From Bacteroidales bacterium (GTDB lineage Bacteria > Bacteroidota > Bacteroidia > Bacteroidales > UBA7960): a DNA stretch of 11,833 nt. The position numbers and the translations under genes are program-made. Shown here one piece after another: positions 8,957 through 11,833 of this stretch. Within the stretch, counting starts at the first letter, position 1; each line of letters begins with the position of its first letter. Under the pieces are notes generated by a model, which saw nothing but the letters and a program-made list of their open reading frames with translations, ran no database searches and had not been told where the DNA came from. The stretch is taken from contig DMJL01000166.1 of assembly GCA_003451785.1 (NCBI GenBank), positions 1 through 11,833 of the forward strand. Direction: 5' to 3'.

Positions 8957-8978
8957 TTTTTGCACAATCGATACACTA
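8957..8978. promoter_or_regulatory. Weaker LacI-type operator-like site between the aldolase gene and dctP
   Basis: The plus strand reads TTTTTGCACAATCGATACAC and then TA here, matching 16 of 22 positions of the operator-like site at 10841-10862, including TTTGC, the CAATCGAT core and the final TA. It overlaps the aldolase stop codon and lies 62-84 bp before the dctP ATG. It is nested in a separate 7-bp inverted repeat, ATAGTGT (8951-8957) and ACACTAT (8973-8979). On the minus strand an imperfect -7-like TACCTTGT follows. It could tune a second promoter for dctPQM; evidence is only sequence similarity. Confidence 0.4.
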
Positions 8979-9650
8979 TTTCCCTCTAATTTCTTTAAGC
9001 AACTTCACAGCTGTAGCTGCTTTTTCTTGAAGAAGTGGATAATTGCTTTCGCGAATGACATCCGAAGTGATAAGTTTTGATCCCATCCCTACGCAAGTAA
9101 CACCACTTTTAAACCAGAGTGTAAGGTTTTCTCGAGTGGGTTCTACTCCACCAGTGGGCATAATGCTCGACCAAGGCATAGGTCCTTTAACCGCCGCCAC
9201 AAACTCGGGACCACCAACTTGTTGACCAGGAAAAATTTTTACAATCTCCGCTCCCAACTCCTCAGCTTGCGAAATCTCAGAGACCGAACCACATCCGGGC
9301 GACCACAAAACTTTACGGCGGTTACATACCTTAGCCATTTCAGGATTTAACACCGGCGATACAATGAAGTTTGCACCCAATTGCATATACAGCGATGCAG
9401 TACCGGCATCAATTACTGAGCCTACACCCAGAATTACTTCCGGATACGCTTTAAACAATTGCTTGTAAATAGTAGCAAAAACCTCGTGGGCAAAATCGCC
9501 TCGGTTGGTAAATTCAAATACACGCAACCCCCCTTTGTAACAGGCTTCTACCACATTGAAGCATGTTTGGGCATCGGGATGGTAGAAAACAGGAATAATG
9601 CCTGTTTCTTCCATTGCTTTCGCTACTTCTATTCTGCTAAATCGTGCCAT
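8976..9650 (-). CDS. eda: KDPG/KHG aldolase (2-keto-3-deoxy-6-phosphogluconate / 4-hydroxy-2-oxoglutarate aldolase)
   Basis: A class I aldolase that splits KDPG into pyruvate and glyceraldehyde-3-phosphate, or KHG into pyruvate and glyoxylate, through a Schiff base; cytosolic TIM barrel, usually a trimer. From ATG 9650 the protein is 224 residues, close to the family's roughly 210. Visible landmarks are GIIPVFY (17-23), VFEFTNRG (44-51) with E46 as candidate acid/base, GVGSVID (75-81), FIVSPVLNPE (95-104), SPGCGSVSE (117-125), K138 in VKIFPG as the Schiff-base lysine, MPTGGV (164-169) and a phosphate-binding GMGSKL near 189-193. FEFTNR replaces the Eda motif EVTLR, a variant I associate with Bacteroidota sugar-acid loci. 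The frame is open to 9728, but that extension would run through the promoter and operator. It is first in the minus-strand operon, before dctP, and divergent from lacI. Which substrate it prefers cannot be told from sequence. Confidence 0.9.
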   Translation of the reverse strand: MARFSRIEVAKAMEETGIIPVFYHPDAQTCFNVVEACYKGGLRVFEFTNRGDFAHEVFATIYKQLFKAYPEVILGVGSVIDAGTASLYMQLGANFIVSPVLNPEMAKVCNRRKVLWSPGCGSVSEISQAEELGAEIVKIFPGQQVGGPEFVAAVKGPMPWSSIMPTGGVEPTRENLTLWFKSGVTCVGMGSKLITSDVIRESNYPLLQEKAATAVKLLKEIRGK

Positions 9651-9680
9651 TATGAAATTTATTTTTATTAACAAAAAGCC

Positions 9681-9702
9681 TATGCAATCGTTTGCGCAAA
9701 AA
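9681..9702. promoter_or_regulatory. Probable LacI-family operator in the divergent eda/lacI promoter region
   Basis: On the minus strand this reads TTTTTGCGCAAACGATTGCA followed by TA. The core is an imperfect palindrome around a central CG (GCAAACGATTGC), the classic form of LacI/PurR-family operators. It agrees at 19 of 22 positions with 10841-10862. It overlaps the -7 box of the leftward promoter and lies just upstream of the -7 box of the rightward one. A repressor bound here could block both eda-dctPQM and its own gene. The obvious candidate binder is the adjacent LacI-family protein. Confidence 0.72.
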
Positions 9703-9704
9703 TA
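9697..9704 (-). promoter_or_regulatory. -7 box of the leftward promoter for eda-dctPQM(-HTCS)
   Basis: The minus strand reads TATTTTTG, a perfect match to the Bacteroidota -7 consensus TAnnTTTG. Transcription would begin near 9690 and give a leader of about 40 nt before the aldolase ATG. No clear TTTG is seen at the usual -33 distance, which fits a weak or activator-assisted promoter. The box shares bases with the operator at 9681-9702. Confidence 0.55.
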
Positions 9705-9706
9705 CA

Positions 9707-9714
9707 TAACTTTG
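9707..9714 (+). promoter_or_regulatory. -7 box of the rightward promoter for lacI
   Basis: TAACTTTG matches TAnnTTTG exactly. Start of transcription would be near 9721, about 60 nt before the chosen GTG start. It is only 2 bp from the leftward -7 box, so the two promoters overlap back to back and polymerase binding should be mutually exclusive. No good -33 TTTG is visible at 19-21 nt. Confidence 0.5.
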
Positions 9715-9780
9715 GCAAAAATTTTCATTTTTTATAGAAATTTTTCAATATTTTTAAGTGTTCTATTTTCTGCCAATCTT

Positions 9781-10806
9781 GTGCCTCAAGTAAAAAAATA
9801 TACACTTCGCGATATTGCAAAGGAGTTGAATATTTCGGCTTCCACTGCGTCTCGTGCCCTGCACGATAATCCCCGTATTAGTGCTTTGGTGCGCCGTCAG
9901 GTGAAAGAGCTTGCCAAATCTATGGATTATCAGCCCGATTTTCGTGCAATGAGTTTGCGTAGGGGAAGCGGAAGAACTATAGGAGTTTTGCTACCGCAAG
10001 TTGACCGGTATTTTTTCGCTTCGGTTTTGCGGGGTATAGATGAAATTTCTACCGAAGAAGGTTATAATGTGCTTATTTGTCAATCCTACGAGTCGCTCCA
10101 AAAAGAAGAAGACCTTGCGCGAAGCCTGCTCAATGGCAGAATTGACGGGCTACTGGCATCTGTGAGTATCGAAACCCGAGTAGGCCCCCATTTCGAGCAG
10201 TATGTGAGCAAAGGATTGCCATTGGTGTTCTTCGACCGCGCGTTGGATTACCTGAAGGTGAGCAAAGTAGTACTCGACGATTACAAAGGTGCCTATCAGG
10301 CAGTGCAGCACCTTATAGACTCCGGGTGTAGGAGAATAGCACACTTTGCAGGTCCGGGGCATATCGAGATTTACGCAAATCGGGCTGGCGGATACATAGA
10401 TGCACTCACAAAAAATGGGATACAGGTAGATCCCGAACTTATTTTTTCAGGTGTAATTACCCAAGAAGCTGGTTGTAGAGCTATGAAAAGGCTAATGGAA
10501 ATGGGTGTTAAGTTTGATGCAATCTTTTCATCTGGCGATTATTCGGCATTGGGTGCTATGGTATGTGCCCAGCAAAACGGCATTGATATTCCCCGCGATT
10601 TGTCAATCATTGGCTTTTCCAATGAGCCTTTTGGTGCTTTAATACAGCCCACGCTTTCTTCTATCGACCAGCACGCACTTGAGATGGGTAGGCAGGCTGC
10701 AACATTATTAATTTCTGAAATAAACCTGAAAAACAAAAACCAAACGGTATTCCCGAGAAAAATAATCCTCGACCCACAATTGGTAATTCGAAACTCAACT
10801 CGTTAA
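9781..10806 (+). CDS. LacI-family transcriptional repressor
   Basis: A DNA-binding regulator with an N-terminal helix-turn-helix (TLRDIAKELNISASTASRAL, residues 8-27), a hinge segment (PDFRAMSLRRGSG, 52-64) and a periplasmic-binding-protein-like effector domain from about 66 (RTIGVLLPQ) to the end. The effector domain includes SKVVLDDYKGAYQAVQHLIDSGCRRIAHFAGP, FDAIFSSGDYSALGAM and DLSIIGFSNEPFGALIQPTLSSID, all family landmarks. The length of 341 residues is normal. The frame is open back to 9598, but every upstream ATG would place 30-60 unrelated residues before the HTH and would cover the promoter and operator. GTG 9781 gives MPQVKKYTLRDIA, the usual LacI-type opening. Divergent position beside eda, with an operator-like palindrome in between, argues that it represses the aldolase-TRAP operon and itself. 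The effector is probably the imported sugar acid or a catabolic intermediate (inference). Confidence 0.93.
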   Translation: MPQVKKYTLRDIAKELNISASTASRALHDNPRISALVRRQVKELAKSMDYQPDFRAMSLRRGSGRTIGVLLPQVDRYFFASVLRGIDEISTEEGYNVLICQSYESLQKEEDLARSLLNGRIDGLLASVSIETRVGPHFEQYVSKGLPLVFFDRALDYLKVSKVVLDDYKGAYQAVQHLIDSGCRRIAHFAGPGHIEIYANRAGGYIDALTKNGIQVDPELIFSGVITQEAGCRAMKRLMEMGVKFDAIFSSGDYSALGAMVCAQQNGIDIPRDLSIIGFSNEPFGALIQPTLSSIDQHALEMGRQAATLLISEINLKNKNQTVFPRKIILDPQLVIRNSTR

Positions 10807-10840
10807 ATTGCACGCTTTCAAATAGTTTCTTTCCTTAAAA

Positions 10841-10862
10841 TATTTGCGCAATCGATTGTATA
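10841..10862. promoter_or_regulatory. Second LacI-type operator-like site, downstream of lacI
   Basis: TATTTGCGCAATCGATTGTA followed by TA contains the perfect 10-bp palindrome CAATCGATTG with a central CG. It matches the eda/lacI operator (minus orientation) at 19 of 22 positions. It begins 35 bp after the lacI stop codon. The bases just before it (AATATTTG) also resemble a -7 box, as at the first site. It could be an auxiliary operator for DNA looping over lacI (about 1.16 kb from the first) or control a plus-strand transcript to its right. Confidence 0.6.
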
Positions 10863-10893
10863 ACTCTAATCTTTAGGCTTTATCAAACTTGGT

Positions 10894-10901
10894 TAGTTTT
10901 G
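10894..10901 (+). promoter_or_regulatory. Candidate -7 promoter box with no downstream gene
   Basis: TAGTTTTG matches TAnnTTTG exactly and lies about 32 bp to the right of the operator-like site at 10841-10862. The -33 region (near 10872, TTTAGG) is only a partial match. A transcript from here would run rightward through the 20-bp palindrome and then antisense to the flippase gene. Confidence 0.35.
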
Positions 10902-10975
10902 TAAAACACACCTGTTCATTTATATTTTGCTAATTTGCTTTTTTGAAAATCCAAACCATGACTTGAGAATAGACA

Positions 10976-10995
10976 TAATCGTACCGGTACGATTA
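10976..10995. promoter_or_regulatory. Perfect 20-bp palindrome, probable transcription-factor site
   Basis: TAATCGTACCGGTACGATTA equals its own reverse complement across all 20 bases. With no spacer it is a poor RNA hairpin (8-bp stem, CCGG loop) and has no T-tract, so a dimeric protein site is more likely. The central TACCGGTA resembles operators of the LacI-family gluconate regulators GntR/IdnR of E. coli (established), but it differs from the GCAANCGATTGC sites near lacI here, so a second LacI-type regulator may be the binder (inference). Confidence 0.55.
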
Positions 10996-11027
10996 GACCA
11001 GTTTGGGGGGATCGTCTTTGATGATTC

Positions 11028-11057
11028 AAAAAAACAAGACAAACTATGCCAGTTTAT
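11028..11057 (-). terminator. Weak possible terminator downstream of the flippase gene
   Basis: On the minus strand ATAAACT (11057-11051) can pair with AGTTTGT (11045-11039) around a 5-nt GGCAT loop, including one G-U pair, and seven T residues follow 4 nt later (11034-11028). The stem is AT-rich and about 100 nt past the flippase stop codon. The U-tract is good but the stem is marginal. Confidence 0.25.
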
Positions 11058-11155
11058 CAGTTGTTAATAAACGCCGTCAGCCAAATTTAATATTTATCAG
11101 ACAATAATAATTTAACCAGACTTAAAACAATTTATCTGTCAAGTTCCTTTTGGAC

Positions 11156-11833
11156 TCACTTCTTTATGAGCCAATTTTGAGCAATGCTAAGGGTTGTGTT
11201 TACCCATTGGTTGATTTCATCTGATATTTTCAAAAAGTATATGGGAACAAAAAAAGCCAATCCGGCAAGGATAGTGCGTATGGCGATATCTGCAAAAGTG
11301 TTATCCAACCTTCCTGTAAATCCTGTAATGATTATTACCAAAAGTAAAATAGGCGGTACCCAAAGCTGCTTTGATTCAAATGGATGTATATGGAATTGGC
11401 GATACAAATACACAATTCGCAAAAAGTTGAAAAGTATCAAAGATGTCATACTGGCCACTGCTGCCCCATTTATCCCAAACATGGGTATGAGTGCGAGATT
11501 GGCAAGTACAGTGAAAACAACTAAACCACTTGTGAACAACAAATCTACTTTGTATCGTTTAGATGTGAGCAAAATAGTGCCATTAATACCAGCCGCCATA
11601 TCCACAAGCCTGCCCAAGCCAAGAAAAAGAAACACATATTTGCCAGCTGCATATTCCGCGGGCATGAATTGGAATAGCGAATCCAAATTTATCCAGATAA
11701 GCAAAAACATACCTGCACCCACTACTAAGTTTACGGTGGAGGCTTTTTTGTACAACGCGTCCATTTTATCCAATTCTTTGGATTTCCAAAACAGTGCGAC
11801 TATGGGTCCGGCCACTCTAAGCATGGAGCGATA
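11156..11833 (-). CDS. C-terminal part of a polysaccharide (O-antigen-type) flippase, Wzx/MATE-like
   Basis: An integral membrane protein that would flip undecaprenyl-linked oligosaccharide repeat units across the inner membrane. Only the last 225 codons are in the window; the frame remains open at the right edge (it reads YRSMLRVAGPIVALFWKS...), so the start lies outside and the internal ATG 11824 is not the start. The fragment has alternating hydrophobic helices, an AGPIVALFWKSKELDKMDALYKKAST segment, the EYAAGKYVFLFLGLGRLVDMAAGINGTILLTSKRYKVDL signature, and IPMFGINGAAVASMTSLILFNFLRIVYLYRQF, all typical of Bacteroidota lipopolysaccharide biosynthesis flippases in the MVF/MOP superfamily. 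The C-terminus is hydrophilic (NQWVNTTLSIAQNWLIKK). It converges with lacI and is not obviously linked to the sugar-acid operon. Confidence 0.85.
   Translation of the reverse strand, partial: YRSMLRVAGPIVALFWKSKELDKMDALYKKASTVNLVVGAGMFLLIWINLDSLFQFMPAEYAAGKYVFLFLGLGRLVDMAAGINGTILLTSKRYKVDLLFTSGLVVFTVLANLALIPMFGINGAAVASMTSLILFNFLRIVYLYRQFHIHPFESKQLWVPPILLLVIIITGFTGRLDNTFADIAIRTILAGLAFFVPIYFLKISDEINQWVNTTLSIAQNWLIKK

Larger units (their letters stand above)
10807..11155. other. 349-bp gene-free stretch between convergent lacI and flippase genes
   Basis: No open frame of credible size is present on either strand; the best plus-strand ATG after the palindrome (11021) gives 15 codons. The stretch holds a LacI-type operator-like site (10841-10862), an exact TAnnTTTG box (10894-10901), a perfect 20-bp palindrome (10976-10995), a G6 run (11015-11020) and a weak minus-strand hairpin (11028-11057). 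Two copies of TTTATCAG followed by a similar TAATAA end (11053-11070 and 11093-11110) are spaced exactly 40 bp apart. It looks like an upstream regulatory region whose gene is missing, or a small RNA locus. No clear terminator follows lacI. Confidence 0.6.

Noticed and set aside
9598..9780. 61-codon N-terminal extension of the LacI protein
   Set aside because: It would place unrelated residues before the HTH and cover the operator and promoter; GTG 9781 gives the normal family start.
10959..11065. Small plus-strand frames in the gene-free stretch (ATG 10959 and 11021)
   Set aside because: They encode 2 and 15 residues with no recognisable feature.
1..11833. CRISPR arrays, tRNA or rRNA genes, insertion sequences, phage genes
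   Set aside because: Looked for on both strands by eye: no regularly spaced repeats, no tRNA cloverleaf or T-loop signature, no transposase or integrase frame, no terminal inverted repeats.

Overview
The window most likely comes from a member of the Bacteroidota. It carries a single-chain hybrid two-component regulator (HTCS), an architecture largely confined to this phylum. Several promoters have the Bacteroidota-type -7 box TAnnTTTG, and no start codon has a clear Shine-Dalgarno sequence. A TRAP transporter is unusual for gut Bacteroides, so an environmental (for example marine or sediment) lineage is my guess. I cannot name the order.

Layout, left to right. Positions 1-135 hold the first 45 codons of a secreted protein of unknown function (minus strand, running off the left edge). 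Next comes pdxB (minus), a vitamin B6 biosynthesis gene, with an intrinsic-terminator hairpin sitting in its immediate leader. A long minus-strand run follows, transcribed from about 9690 down to 1661: a KDPG/KHG aldolase gene (eda-like), dctP (lipoprotein solute-binding protein), dctQ and dctM (TRAP permease subunits), and then a 1440-residue HTCS sensor-regulator ending in a hairpin. A LacI-family repressor gene is divergent from the aldolase gene (plus strand, 9781-10806). A 349-bp gene-free stretch follows, with several operator- or promoter-like elements. The window ends in the 3' part of a Wzx/MATE-like polysaccharide flippase gene (minus, running off the right edge).

How the genes may work together: the TRAP system would import a sugar acid (a hexuronate, aldonate or keto-deoxy-gluconate type compound, inferred from the aldolase). 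The aldolase would make the final retro-aldol cut to pyruvate plus glyceraldehyde-3-phosphate or glyoxylate. The dehydratase/isomerase and KDG kinase that would feed it are not in the window. Two regulators of different logic are linked to this one uptake module. The cytoplasmic LacI protein has a probable operator between the divergent lacI and eda promoters, with a near copy just downstream of lacI and a weaker copy between eda and dctP. The membrane HTCS has a periplasmic propeller sensor and a DNA-binding AraC output domain.

No plainly new defence or mobile system is visible. The most interesting items are the near-identical LacI-type operators (one with no obvious target gene), a perfect 20-bp palindrome in the same gene-free stretch, the HTCS-TRAP pairing, and the terminator in the pdxB leader.
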